Below, one piece after another: positions 17,069-28,430 of a stretch of DNA of 51,566 nt. The notes under the pieces are model-generated. The model saw only the letters and a list, made by a program, of their open reading frames with translations, was not told the origin of the DNA and searched no databases. Source of the DNA: Bacteroidales bacterium (GTDB lineage: Bacteria; Bacteroidota; Bacteroidia; Bacteroidales; WCHB1-69); the NCBI GenBank assembly GCA_031286285.1, contig JAITUN010000245.1, positions 1-51,566 of the forward strand, in the 5' to 3' direction. A program made the position numbers and the translations under genes. Each line of letters starts with the position of its first letter. Position 1 is the first letter of the stretch.

Positions 17069-18694
17069 TTACTCCTCATAATTCCAATCAGAATCATTTA
17101 AAAATTCCTGTAATTCACTTTTACTGAAACCTACATAAAAGTAAACGCTATAATCTGTGTACTCAATCACAAAACTAAATCCATTATCTTGAAACAAATA
17201 ATATTTTCCTTTTTTGCTCTCCATTTGTAGTTTTTGATTTTGCTCGATTTCTGTTTTTATTGCATTTGCAACAGCACCCGCTTTTCTGTAAGCTTTTCCG
17301 GAAAGGTCAAATTCATATTTTATTGCAAAGGGTTTTGCATCAAAATCATATTCTTTTTTTGTACCTGATTGATACGAATATCCCCAATAATAATCATAAG
17401 TAGCCACTTCTTTATAAATAGCTTCATCGAAATGAAAAGAAACTTTATAAAGAGAAATATCTTTTGTAATATCTGTTCTAGGATAACACGATACAGTATA
17501 TTTATCTACTGCATTCAAATCATCTCCATAATTAGAGTTATTTGACAAATCATTTAAGGTGGAAGATTCATTAAAACCATCGAAAAGAGACCCTGTATTT
17601 TTTTTGAAAAAAATGTTTATAAATGAGGTAGCATCGTAATAATCGCTTTTAACGTTGGTAAATAAATTCGTAGCAATTGACCATAAAAATTTATGATATA
17701 ATTTAACACTTTCAAATTGTGGGTTGATAACATATTTTCCTTTTTTATCAATAAATCCCCATTTATCAGCACTTTCCACAGGAGCAATATCTCCATAAAA
17801 AAACCAAACATCATCAAATTGCGGATTAATCTCATATTTTCCTTGTTTGTTAAGGTAGCCTGAAGTTTTACCCTGTTTCACTGGAGATAGTCCATTTAAG
17901 AAAAACAAAACATCATCAAATTGCGGATTTATTTCAAATTCTCCTTTTGTGTTTATAAATCCATATTTATCTCCTTGTTCAACTCTTGCCAATCCCTCGC
18001 TGAATGAAAAGACGTCACTATATTGCGGATTGATAACATAAGCACCCTTAGTGTCAATAAATCCCCATTTTTTGCCATCATAAAAAGCCGCTTTTCCTTC
18101 TTTGAAATTAAGGACTCTCTCAAATTGTGGATTAATTAATAATTTTCCATCCTTACCAATAAATCCCCATTTTTTATTTTGTTTCACTGCAGCAAATCCT
18201 TCAAAGAAAGGAATTGCTTCTTCAAATTGAGGATTAATTGCCACGTTTCCATTTTTGTCAACGAATCCATATTTATCATCTGAATTAATAAATAATGCTA
18301 ATCCTTCGCTGAAAGCAAAAACCCTTTCGGCTTCTTTTAAAACAAATTTAACATTACCTTTTTTATCAATACAGGTAGGAGGACCGCCATCTGAAACAAC
18401 AAAAGCAAATCCTTCACAAAAAGCAGTACCATATTTGTAGATTGCTGCTATTTCAAACTTCCCGCTTTTGTTGATGTACCCTGTTTTTCCTTCTGAATTT
18501 TCAACCCTTGCTAAGCCATCATAGAAAAAATCAGCATCTTCAAATTGGGGATTAACAACAAAGAGGCCCTTAGGGTTAATATACCCCCATTTGTCAGCTT
18601 GTTGAACCGGAATTAACGCAAAATCTTGTTGATTTGAACAAGAAAATAATAAACTTACCATTATAGTAAGCAAACAAAAAATAAAGTTTTTCAT
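17069..18694 (-). CDS. WG-repeat lipoprotein
   Basis: Lipobox MVSLLFSCSNQQ; multiple tandem KWGFIDKKGKYVINPQFE-type repeats. Confidence 0.88.
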   Translation of the reverse strand: MKNFIFCLLTIMVSLLFSCSNQQDFALIPVQQADKWGYINPKGLFVVNPQFEDADFFYDGLARVENSEGKTGYINKSGKFEIAAIYKYGTAFCEGFAFVVSDGGPPTCIDKKGNVKFVLKEAERVFAFSEGLALFINSDDKYGFVDKNGNVAINPQFEEAIPFFEGFAAVKQNKKWGFIGKDGKLLINPQFERVLNFKEGKAAFYDGKKWGFIDTKGAYVINPQYSDVFSFSEGLARVEQGDKYGFINTKGEFEINPQFDDVLFFLNGLSPVKQGKTSGYLNKQGKYEINPQFDDVWFFYGDIAPVESADKWGFIDKKGKYVINPQFESVKLYHKFLWSIATNLFTNVKSDYYDATSFINIFFKKNTGSLFDGFNESSTLNDLSNNSNYGDDLNAVDKYTVSCYPRTDITKDISLYKVSFHFDEAIYKEVATYDYYWGYSYQSGTKKEYDFDAKPFAIKYEFDLSGKAYRKAGAVANAIKTEIEQNQKLQMESKKGKYYLFQDNGFSFVIEYTDYSVYFYVGFSKSELQEFLNDSDWNYEE

Positions 18695-18915
18695 AATTAT
18701 TTTTAAGGATAAAATTGTACCTCCACTTTAAGGCTATCGGCTTCTCCTATTCTATATTCCAAACAATCATATCTATTAAAATACTTCATTTAGAATAAAG
18801 TGCAAAAATATAATATTTTTTCATTTTTTATTTATTTATATTTTTTTTCCAAAACGATGGTACAATAATTATTATAGAATATCGTTTTTTTCAGGCATTA
18901 CAAAAAAAATATTTT

Positions 18916-19911
18916 ATGAATACACAAATTGATATTCGAGAATTAAATGAACGCATTCAGCGTGAAAGTTCTTTCGTTGATCTAATCACTTTGGAGATGA
19001 ACAAGGTGATTATTGGCCAAAAAAACATGGTTGAGCGGTTGCTCATTGGCTTGTTGGCAAATGGACATATTTTGTTAGAAGGTGTACCCGGTTTAGCAAA
19101 AACACTCGCTATCAAATCGCTTGCCAACACTATTGATGCCAAATTCAGTCGTATCCAATTTACTCCTGACCTACTTCCCGCTGACCTGCTGGGTACAATG
19201 ATTTATAGTCAAAAAAGGGAAGAGTTTTTGGTGAAGAAAGGACCTATTTTTGCCAATTTTATATTAGCTGATGAGATTAACCGTGCGCCGGCAAAAGTTC
19301 AAAGCGCGTTGTTAGAAGCAATGCAAGAACGTCAAGTAACCATAGGTGAGCAAACGTACAAATTGGATGAACCTTTTTTGGTAATGGCAACTCAAAACCC
19401 TATCGAACAAGAAGGTACCTATCCCTTACCCGAAGCTCAAGTAGACAGATTTTTAATGAAAGTAGTAATCCAATATCCAAGTAAGGAAGAAGAAAAACAG
19501 ATTCTTCGCCAACAAATAGATGAAAATATTCCTACTACTAACACTGTGTTAAAACCTCAAGATATTGTTACTGCAAGAAAAGTAGTGAAAGATGTATATG
19601 TGGACGAGAAAATAGAAAACTATATCACTGATATTGTGTTTGCTACACGTTTTCCTGGAGAATTTAAGTTAGATCAATTCAAAACCATGATTAATTATGG
19701 CGCATCCCCACGTGCTACTATTAACCTTGCATTAACCGCACAAGCTTTCGCATTTATTAAACGACGAGGTTATGTTATCCCGGAAGATATCAGAGCTATT
19801 GCTCATGATGTACTCCGTCACCGTATAGGACTAACCTATGAAGCAGAAGCAGAAAATATTACCTCAACAGATATTATTAATGAAATACTTAATACAGTGG
19901 AAGTGCCTTAA
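18916..19911 (+). CDS. MoxR-family AAA ATPase
   Basis: HILLEGVPGLAKTLAIKSLA, LADEINRAPAKVQSALLEAMQERQVTIG, MATQNPIEQEGTYPLPEAQVDRF. Confidence 0.95.
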   Translation: MNTQIDIRELNERIQRESSFVDLITLEMNKVIIGQKNMVERLLIGLLANGHILLEGVPGLAKTLAIKSLANTIDAKFSRIQFTPDLLPADLLGTMIYSQKREEFLVKKGPIFANFILADEINRAPAKVQSALLEAMQERQVTIGEQTYKLDEPFLVMATQNPIEQEGTYPLPEAQVDRFLMKVVIQYPSKEEEKQILRQQIDENIPTTNTVLKPQDIVTARKVVKDVYVDEKIENYITDIVFATRFPGEFKLDQFKTMINYGASPRATINLALTAQAFAFIKRRGYVIPEDIRAIAHDVLRHRIGLTYEAEAENITSTDIINEILNTVEVP

Positions 19912-19985
19912 TGAGTGGATGGGGATGTATAAGTTTATACGTTAAATCTATACCCCCATAGATTCATACATTCATATACAAAATT

Positions 19986-20855
19986 ATGGATTCAACCGAA
20001 CTATTAAAAAAAGTCAGAAAAATAGAAATCAGAACGCGTGCATTGTCTCATCAAATCTTTTCTGGGCAATATCACAGTGCGTTTAAAGGTCGTGGAATGG
20101 CGTTTAGTGAAGTACGTGAGTATCAATATGGAGATGATATTAGAAATATTGATTGGAATGTTACTGCACGTTTTAACCATCCTTATATCAAAATATTTGA
20201 AGAAGAGCGCGAACTTACAGTAATGTTACTCATTGATGTGAGTGGTTCAACGCAATTCGGCACAAAACAACGATTCAAATCGGATTTAATAATAGAAATT
20301 TCTGCTGTTTTATCTTTTTCAGCCATCAATAATAATGATAAGGTGGGTGTGATTTTCTTTAGCAATCAAGTAGAAAAATTTATACCGCCTAAAAAGGGCC
20401 GTTCTCATATTTTAAGAATTATCAGAGAATTAGTAGATTATAAATCGCAGCAAGTACAAACCAACATGTCTGAAGCATTACGTTATTTAACTAATGCTAT
20501 TAAGAAAAAATGTACGGCGTTTATTCTTTCCGATTTTGTAAATTGCGATTGTGAACAAGCATTGAGAATTGCAGCAAACAAACACGATGTAGTTGCCTTA
20601 CAGATAACTGATAGAGGCGACACTCTACTTCCTTGTTTGGGATTAGTGAAAATTCATGACCCCGAAACAGGAAAAAATTATCTTGCCGATACATCAAATT
20701 TCAGAGTTCAAAAAGAATATGCGCGTTGGTGGCACGAGCAACATAAGAAAAATATTGAGAATTTTAAGAAGTCCGGAGTAGATCTGGCACAACTTTATAC
20801 AGATCAAGATTACGTACAAGCCCTTACAGAATTGTTTCATCGCAGAAGGGCTTAA
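19986..20855 (+). CDS. DUF58 domain protein
   Basis: GMAFSEVREYQYGDDIRNIDWNVTARF, VMLLIDVSGSTQFG. Confidence 0.93.
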   Translation: MDSTELLKKVRKIEIRTRALSHQIFSGQYHSAFKGRGMAFSEVREYQYGDDIRNIDWNVTARFNHPYIKIFEEERELTVMLLIDVSGSTQFGTKQRFKSDLIIEISAVLSFSAINNNDKVGVIFFSNQVEKFIPPKKGRSHILRIIRELVDYKSQQVQTNMSEALRYLTNAIKKKCTAFILSDFVNCDCEQALRIAANKHDVVALQITDRGDTLLPCLGLVKIHDPETGKNYLADTSNFRVQKEYARWWHEQHKKNIENFKKSGVDLAQLYTDQDYVQALTELFHRRRA

Positions 20856-20935
20856 AAATTTCAATTTTACACTTTTATTCTAATTGTTGTTGGGTGATTA
20901 TTATAATAAAATTGAAATCTAGTTAAAGATTCGAT

Positions 20936-22777
20936 TTAAATATCATGAAACAAAGATGTTGCTTTTCTATACATCTCTTGCATGATATCTGAATTGTCGC
21001 CGGGTGCAAACCTTGCAAATTCACATTGTTGCAATGTTTCAACAAACCGAACAATGGTTTGTTCGGCTATCCCTAATTGCATGAGTTTAGTAGTAACGTT
21101 TTCCATGGAGAGTTGTGAAATAGGAATATGATACTTATCACTTAAATATCCCCATAAAGCACGAGATATTTCAATATAAAACATCTCTTTATTATTTTCT
21201 TCAAAAAGTTTTTTAGCTGTTTTCAAAGTTTTTCGTGCAACTTTGTTTGCCTTTTTATGTTTCATTAACGCTATATTACTTCTTATTTCAATCTGTTTTC
21301 TCCAAATAATAATGAAAATAAATAAAAGTAATATTGGTAATATTAATGCAGTATAATAATGAAGCGATCCAAAAATAGCATCTCTTTTGGGCTTTAAGTT
21401 GAAATTGGAGGTGCGAATAAAACGAATATCATTACCTAATACTTTAATATCTTTTTGTAATGACGTTGTTGAAACGGATAATTGACCTGAGCCTTTCTCA
21501 ATTTCTAATTTATATTCTTGTGTTGAAAGAGTTTTATATGAATTTGTTTGATTATCGAAAAATGAAAAGAGAGCTTGAGGAATAGTAAAAGTGCCTTCAT
21601 TCCGAGGAATGATAACATATTCAAAATTTCGTGAACCTGTAATAGTATTACCTTTTGTATTAATATTATCAGATACTCTAGGCTCTGTTACGTCAAAATC
21701 TGTCGGAAACTCAATATTTAAAGCATCAATATGTTGAAGATTTCCAGAACCACTAATTGTAATCGTTAGGTTGGTAGCGTCATTTGCTTTGAGTTGTGAT
21801 CTGCTTAGCGATGAGGTTAAAGTAAAATTTCCTACCAAATTGCTAAAGTCATTGGGTCTATTGTTTTGAGGTAGTGGTTTTACATTAAGCTTAATAGCAT
21901 TAGACTTAATATCAAGGTTGTAATTTTGGGAATTTTGCCTGCCACCAAAAAACCTATCATAAAAAGGGTCACCGGTACTTTGTTGGGTTATAACATTAGC
22001 AGTAAAATCCAATTCCATAGGAGTTATTGTAACCTCTCCTGTTTTTTGAGGAAAGACCGCAGTTTTTCTAATTTCATGAACAACATACTTTTTCCCATTA
22101 TAGGTCTCTTGTTTTGCAACATTTTCTGTATTTTGGTCTCCCAAAGTGTATGACCATAATCCACTCTGTGTGGGCATAGTAGCGCTATTTACCCTATACC
22201 CGCCATTCACGCTCAGACCAATATATAATTTATGTGTTATTATAACTTGTTCTCCTTGGTAAGGATTTGTTTTAGAGGCAGAAGCAAGGACAAACACATC
22301 ATTTTTATCAAAAGTTTGGGCAACTTGCTGGTTTCGAGTTCCTTGCTGCTGTTGTTGTGTTGTTTGAGGTGTTCCAGCCTGTTGAGAAGCAAGAACTTTA
22401 ATTTGAACACTATTAGACTTTACTTGATTACCATCTACTACAAATGTAGCAGCCGGAATATTGAAAGTTCCCTCTTTTTGCGCCCGAAGTGTATATGAAT
22501 AAGAAAACGAATTGCTTTGTGTTGTCTGTCCATTTATTATAGTCATTGAAGTAGAAGAGCTTTGGTTTGGACCACTCAACATCTCAAACCCCGGAAATTG
22601 CATTTGGGTTACCTGTTGTGCACGCTGATTGAGAGTAAAAGTAATAGTAAGTGTCTGTCCCGCTGCAACTTGTGGTGGAGCGCTCGCAGTACATGTTATT
22701 TGAGAATAAAGAAATTGAATATTTCCGATGAAAAACAATAAAAAACTAATTATAAGAATTTTACGAACATCATTCAT
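20936..22777 (-). CDS. BatD-family protein (aerotolerance)
   Basis: MNDVRKILIISFLLFFIG start; APPQVAAGQTLTITFTLNQRA, KTGEVTITPMELDFTANV; C-terminal TM; start set at internal Met. Confidence 0.85.
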   Translation of the reverse strand: MNDVRKILIISFLLFFIGNIQFLYSQITCTASAPPQVAAGQTLTITFTLNQRAQQVTQMQFPGFEMLSGPNQSSSTSMTIINGQTTQSNSFSYSYTLRAQKEGTFNIPAATFVVDGNQVKSNSVQIKVLASQQAGTPQTTQQQQQGTRNQQVAQTFDKNDVFVLASASKTNPYQGEQVIITHKLYIGLSVNGGYRVNSATMPTQSGLWSYTLGDQNTENVAKQETYNGKKYVVHEIRKTAVFPQKTGEVTITPMELDFTANVITQQSTGDPFYDRFFGGRQNSQNYNLDIKSNAIKLNVKPLPQNNRPNDFSNLVGNFTLTSSLSRSQLKANDATNLTITISGSGNLQHIDALNIEFPTDFDVTEPRVSDNINTKGNTITGSRNFEYVIIPRNEGTFTIPQALFSFFDNQTNSYKTLSTQEYKLEIEKGSGQLSVSTTSLQKDIKVLGNDIRFIRTSNFNLKPKRDAIFGSLHYYTALILPILLLFIFIIIWRKQIEIRSNIALMKHKKANKVARKTLKTAKKLFEENNKEMFYIEISRALWGYLSDKYHIPISQLSMENVTTKLMQLGIAEQTIVRFVETLQQCEFARFAPGDNSDIMQEMYRKATSLFHDI

Positions 22778-22980
22778 TATTAAATTTTTTAAAACAACTA
22801 ACGAAACAAAAGTAAAATTATTACTTAATTTTTTTTTCAATGAAAAATAGTATAATTTTGCGACGTTTAACCAGTAAGGCATTATGGAAGAATAATTATC
22901 ATATTGGATTACTAAAAAAAAAGACCCATCAAGAGTACAAATATTCTTGTTTATAAAGATGCTATAACCTTATTAATATT

Positions 22981-25380
22981 ATGAACGAAATTATTGCAAA
23001 CGAAGTAAATTTTATTCCTCTTTTTTCTTTGGAAGATGAAGAAAAACTTAATAAAGAATTGGTAAGTGAACTGATTCCCATTCTTCCTTTAATGAATACT
23101 GTTCTTTTTCCCGGAATGGTAATTCCAATCACTGTTGGCAGAAGTAAATCCATAAAACTAACACAGGAACATTCTCGGAGTAACCAACCTATCGGTGTTA
23201 TTACTCATAAAGATAATGAGTTGGAAGAGCCGACCAAAGCAGATTTATATACTGTAGGAACATTAGCCCGTATTATCAAGTTTTTGTCTATGCCGGATGG
23301 CAGCGTTACGATTATAGTACAAGGTCTCAAGCGTTTTGAGCTGCTGGATATTGTAGAAACAGAACCTTACTACAAAGCTCGCGTTTGTGAATATATTACG
23401 AATGAATATACCCCCGAACTGAAAGGTAATTCCGATTTCGAAGCACTCATAGGCTCTATTAGAGATACTGCAATTTCAATGATACGGTTGTCGCCCAATC
23501 TCCCAAGAGAAGCCACTTACATGCTTCAAAACATCGAAAGTCCATCTTTTTTAATGAGTTTCATTGCATCTAATTTGTCGGTATCTGTGGAAGAACGACA
23601 ATCAATTTTGGAAATTCGCGATATTGAAGAGCGAGGAAAAGTAGTGTTAAAACTCTTGAATAAGGATCTACAAATGTCGGAGTTGAAGAATCAAATCCAA
23701 AACAAATCACGTCAAGAGATGGACAAGCAATCACGTGAATATATGCTACATCAGCAAATGAAAGCAATCCAGCAAGAACTAGGTGGTTCGCCTGCTGAAA
23801 AGGATACAAAGCAGTTGGAAGAAAGAGCAAAAGAAAAAAAATGGAACTAAGAAACAAAATTACTTTTTGAACGAGAACTAAAGAAACTACAACGTACTAA
23901 TCCTATGTCGCCCGATTACTCTATTCAACTCAATTATTTAGAACTGATGATGGATTTACCTTGGAACGAATTTGGCGAAGATAACTTTGATTTAGCCAGG
24001 GCTGCTGAGGTATTAGACAGAGATCATTTTGGTTTGGAGAAAGTGAAAGAGCGGATAATTGAATATTTGGCTGTGTTGAAGTTAAAAGGGGATATGAAAT
24101 CTCCTATTTTGTGTTTGGCAGGACCTCCCGGGGTGGGCAAAACATCGTTAGGAAAATCAATAGCAGAAGCAATTAACAGAAAATATATCCGCATCTCTTT
24201 AGGAGGTTTGCGCGATGAATCTGAGATTCGCGGACACAGAAAAACTTACATTGGCGCTATGCCGGGACGGATTATACAAAGCATGCGTAAAGCAAGACAG
24301 GCAAATCCGGTGTTTGTGTTAGATGAAATTGACAAAGTACTTGGAATGAATGTGCAGGGCGACCCCTCCGCTGCACTCTTGGAAGTTCTCGATCCGGAAC
24401 AAAATTCGACGTTTTACGATAACTATTTAGAAACTACCTTCGACTTGTCAAAAGTACTCTTTATTGCAACGGCAAACAATTTGGGAAATATCCATCCTGC
24501 GCTGTTAGACAGAATGGAAGTGATAGACATAGCAGGATATTTAATTGAAGAAAAGTTGAATATTGCCAAAAAACATTTAATTCCACGCCAACTGAAAGAG
24601 CACGGCATGGAAGAAAACGGGCTGCAATTTTCCGATGAAATATTAGAGCGCATCATCTCCGATTATACGCGAGAATCGGGTGTGCGAAATTTAGAGAAGT
24701 TGGTTGCCAAAATGATTCGGAAACGCGCCTCTCAATATGTGCGGGATGGAAAATTAGAAAAGGAAATCAAAATTTCCGATTTGTCAAAAACGTACGGCGC
24801 GCCCATCTTTCAAAAAGAGCGCTCGTTAGATAACAGCGTGCCGGGCGTGGCTATCGGCTTGGCGTGGACTGCCACGGGCGGCGAAATACTCTTTGTTGAA
24901 TCGGTAATCAATCCTGGTAAAAACGGTTTGACAATGACCGGTAATTTAGGCGATGTGATGAAAGAATCGGCCACAATTGCCTTTGAGTATCTGAAAACTT
25001 ATGCCAAAGAGTTCGGGATTGATGATACAATTTTTGAAAATACCCACATCCATTTGCATGTGCCGGAAGGGGCAACACCAAAAGATGGTCCCTCTGCAGG
25101 AATTACTATATTAACTTCAATGATTTCAGCGTTTACGAAGAAAACGGTGCGCCCGAAAATCGCCATGACGGGAGAGATTACTCTGCGAGGAAAGTTATTG
25201 CCCGTGGGCGGCATCAAAGAGAAGATATTAGCCGCCAAACGCTCCGGCATCTTCGACATCCTGTTATCTTCCGAAAACAAAAAAGATGTGGAAGATATTA
25301 AAGAACATTTTATTGAAGGAATGACGTTTCACTATTTCAGCGAGATGAAAGAAACAATGGGGTTTACAGAAGTGGTTTAA
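22981..25380 (+). pseudogene. lon: ATP-dependent protease Lon interrupted by one in-frame TAA (23848-23850)
   Basis: ORF 22981-23850 (Lon N domain) and 23905-25380 ([34 protein letters not shown]) are in the same frame; intervening codons read [17 protein letters not shown] as expected for Lon. Confidence 0.85.
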
Positions 25381-25573
25381 GTAATTGATTCATGAGAGGA
25401 TTTGAGCGCGCTTCTCCTATTTTTTTATTATGTAATAATTATCATCTTTTTTTTTACCCCACCAATGAACCTTTTGCCCCTTAATTATAATTTTAGCTAT
25501 TTTTGAGTTAGGCATATATTAATAATTATTATTTAGCAGACTATTCATACTTAATTCGCAAAAATTTATATTT

Positions 25574-27340
25574 ATGGAACCTAAAAGAATTTTCGACATC
25601 TTGTCTCATTATCAAAGCAGATATCCCAATCAAGAAGTAGCCTTAGCAGGAAAAATTGGAAAACAATGGAAAAAATATTCTATTGCTGAATATGTTGAGT
25701 TTACAAACAATCTATCTTTTGGCATGATAAAATTGGGTATTAACCCCGGTGATAAAGTAGGTGTTATCTCAACAAACAGACCCGAATGGAATATGCTGGA
25801 TATGGCTATTATGCAAATAGGGGCAATAACTGTGCCTATTTACCCTACTTTAGCAGGCCATGAATATAAATACATATTAAATCATGCAGAAATAAAGTTG
25901 GTCTTTTTAGAAGGGGCAGAACTAATGGAAAAAATATCTTTAATAGTCTCAGATATTGTTGAATTAAAACATATTTACACTTTTGTTGATAGAAAAAAAT
26001 ACCCTTATTTTCAACAACTTGTAGATTTTGGCAAGGAAAATCCTAACATAGATGAATTAGAAAAACGAAAAACTGAAGTAAATTCTTCAGAATGCTCAAC
26101 AATTATTTATACTTCCGGGACAACAGGTGTGCCCAAGGGAGTAATGTTATCACACGACAATCTAATGGGACAGGTTTTAAATTTACGTCAAATTCCTGAG
26201 CCATGGTCCAATATTGCATTTAGCTTTTTACCTTTGTGCCATGCTTATGAGCGGATGTTGGTACTTCTCTACCAATATCTCGGAATGTCGGTGTATTATG
26301 CTCAAAATTTGGGTACAATTGCCGAAAACATTAAAGAGGTTAAACCCACAATGATGTCAACTGTGCCAAGAATGTTGGAAAAAATTTATGACAAAATATA
26401 TGTTTCAAGCAATAGTATGCCCTGGCTAACAAAAACTATTTTCCGTTGGGCGGTGCGCCTTGCTTGCGAATACAAAATTCAGTCTCATGACCGTACCTGG
26501 TGGTATAATCAAAAACACCGAATCGCAGATAAGTTGGTTTACAGTAAGATTCGCAATAATATTGGCGGCAATTTCGATATTGTGGTTTCGGGAGCTGCAA
26601 GCATTCAACCTCGGCTGGCGTCATTTTTTTCTGCTATAGGGATGCCTGTTTTTGAAGGATACGGGTTAACGGAAACATCACCTGTTGTTGCTGTAAGTTG
26701 CAGAGAAATTAATGGAAGAGAAGCAGGAACAGTGGGATTCCCGCTGCCAGGCGTTGAAGTAAAAATTGCTGAAAATAGCGAAGTTTGCTGCCGCGGACAC
26801 AATGTGATGATGGGATATTATAAAGATGAAACTCTAACCAAAACTGTAATAGATGAAGAAGGTTGGTTTCATTCGGGTGATCTAGGTAAAATTAACGAAA
26901 AAGGACAACTAATTTTAACCGGAAGAATGAAAAATTTGTTCAAAACATCTTTAGGAAAATATATTAACCCTCAATTGGTAGAAGAGAAATTTTCAGAATC
27001 ACCTTTTATTGAAAATATTGTAGTGATGGGCGAAGGACAAAAATTCGCTATTGCGCTCGTTTCTCCCGATTTTAATTTTCTACAAGGATGGTGCTTACGT
27101 CACAATATTGAGTATAAAAACCCTCAACAAATTGTGAATGTCCCAGAAATTATTAAGCGTTATAATCGAGAAATGGTGAAATACAACTCCCATTTTGGAG
27201 ATACAGAACAAATTAAAAAATTTAAACTTATTCCTGATGAGTGGTCACAATTTACTGAAATCCTTACTCCCACACTTAAAGTGAAACGAAATTTAGTTCA
27301 GGAAAGATATAAAGATGTTATTGAAAAGTTGTTTCAATAA
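25574..27340 (+). CDS. Long-chain acyl-CoA synthetase (paralog of 3808-5586)
   Basis: IIYTSGTTGVPKGVMLSHDN, FEGYGLTETSPVVAVS, GRMKNLFKTSLGKYINPQ. Confidence 0.93.
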   Translation: MEPKRIFDILSHYQSRYPNQEVALAGKIGKQWKKYSIAEYVEFTNNLSFGMIKLGINPGDKVGVISTNRPEWNMLDMAIMQIGAITVPIYPTLAGHEYKYILNHAEIKLVFLEGAELMEKISLIVSDIVELKHIYTFVDRKKYPYFQQLVDFGKENPNIDELEKRKTEVNSSECSTIIYTSGTTGVPKGVMLSHDNLMGQVLNLRQIPEPWSNIAFSFLPLCHAYERMLVLLYQYLGMSVYYAQNLGTIAENIKEVKPTMMSTVPRMLEKIYDKIYVSSNSMPWLTKTIFRWAVRLACEYKIQSHDRTWWYNQKHRIADKLVYSKIRNNIGGNFDIVVSGAASIQPRLASFFSAIGMPVFEGYGLTETSPVVAVSCREINGREAGTVGFPLPGVEVKIAENSEVCCRGHNVMMGYYKDETLTKTVIDEEGWFHSGDLGKINEKGQLILTGRMKNLFKTSLGKYINPQLVEEKFSESPFIENIVVMGEGQKFAIALVSPDFNFLQGWCLRHNIEYKNPQQIVNVPEIIKRYNREMVKYNSHFGDTEQIKKFKLIPDEWSQFTEILTPTLKVKRNLVQERYKDVIEKLFQ

Positions 27341-27343
27341 AAA

Positions 27344-27364
27344 AAGATGATTAAGATTCATCTT
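27344..27364 (-). terminator. Hairpin terminator between convergent genes
   Basis: AAGATGA-TTAAGAT-TCATCTT with T run on the minus strand. Confidence 0.45.
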
Positions 27365-27572
27365 CTGGGAAAAAAAAGTCGTCTTTGGTAGGATAATCTG
27401 GCCATAAATCTTCAATATTATCATACACCTCACCCTCATCTTCAATCTCTTTTAAGTTTTCAATAACAGCCATGGGAGTTCCTGAACGCAGTGCATAATC
27501 AATCAATTCTTCTTTGGTTGCCGGCCAGGGGGCATCTTCTAATTTTGAGGCTAATTCTAACGTCCAATACAT
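27351..27572 (-). CDS. DUF2795 small protein
   Basis: LELASKLEDAPWPATKEELIDYALRSGTPMAVIENLKEI. Confidence 0.82.
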   Translation of the reverse strand: MYWTLELASKLEDAPWPATKEELIDYALRSGTPMAVIENLKEIEDEGEVYDNIEDLWPDYPTKDDFFFPEDES

Positions 27573-27608
27573 AAAAAAACTATTTTAAAATTCTTTTTTA
27601 ATGGGGCG

Positions 27609-27616
27609 CAAAAATA
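27609..27616 (-). promoter_or_regulatory. Bacteroidetes-type -7 element (TATTTTTG)
   Basis: CAAAAATA on plus strand, upstream of start 27572. Confidence 0.5.
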
Positions 27617-27658
27617 TACTTTTACAAATAGGATAATATAGCTTATACAAATTTTTAT

Positions 27659-28198
27659 TTATCTCATTTTTAAATACTTCTCTGGAATATATTTTTTTTT
27701 ATGTAGAAATCGTGCTAAAATAAAGAAGTAATCCGAAAGTCTATTGGTTATCTGAAGCAGAAGTAAAAAATAATTGTTTTGTGTACAAAAGTGTGATATT
27801 TTTCTCTCTAATTTCCTACAAACTGTACGACAAATATGAGCCTGAGCTATAGCAAGTGAACCCTGTGGCAGTAAAAAACTTTGTATGGGATTTAAGTCAT
27901 TATTCATTATATCTATTTCTTTTTCAATAGTTTTTAGAAATGGTTCCCACAAAATTTCATTCCAATATTGTTCATATTTTTCTTTTGGAGTTGCTAAAAT
28001 TGCACCCATGATAAATAATTTTTCCTGAATTTCTGAAAGAAACGGATTTGTTTCTATAGCCATCAACATTCCAATGTGTGCATTCAATTCATCGCATGTG
28101 CCATAAACATCAAGAATGGGTTCAGATTTACTTATTCTATCTCCGCCCAACAAAGAAGTGGTGCCGTCATCTCCGGTTTTGGTATAAATTTTGTTCAT
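27659..28198 (-). CDS. Cob(I)yrinic acid a,c-diamide adenosyltransferase (PduO-type)
   Basis: MNKIYTKTGDDGTTSLLGGDRISKSEPILDVYGTCDELNAHIG. Confidence 0.92.
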   Translation of the reverse strand: MNKIYTKTGDDGTTSLLGGDRISKSEPILDVYGTCDELNAHIGMLMAIETNPFLSEIQEKLFIMGAILATPKEKYEQYWNEILWEPFLKTIEKEIDIMNNDLNPIQSFLLPQGSLAIAQAHICRTVCRKLERKISHFCTQNNYFLLLLQITNRLSDYFFILARFLHKKKYIPEKYLKMR

Positions 28199-28399
28199 AC
28201 AGGGCAAGTTATTAATAATAAAAATAAACGGAAATATACCCTATGTTATTGTAACTCCCTACTTCCATTCATAATACTTTTACTTTTAGACATTACAATT
28301 TCTGGGGTTGTTTCAACTTGCTTATACATTTCAAACCATAAGAAAGCGAAAAGATCTATTTATAAATCCTCCTAATCTATTTGTAGTTGCTATTTTTTC

Positions 28400-28407
28400 T
28401 ATATTTG
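28400..28407 (+). promoter_or_regulatory. Bacteroidetes-type -7 element (TATATTTG)
   Basis: TAnnTTTG upstream of ATG 28431. Confidence 0.5.
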
Positions 28408-28430
28408 CCGACTAATTTTTTACCCTGTAA

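Noticed and set aside
3808-27340. Two acyl-CoA synthetase genes as a possible duplication of a larger segment
   Set aside because: The proteins are diverged paralogs with different neighbours; no evidence of a recent segmental duplication.
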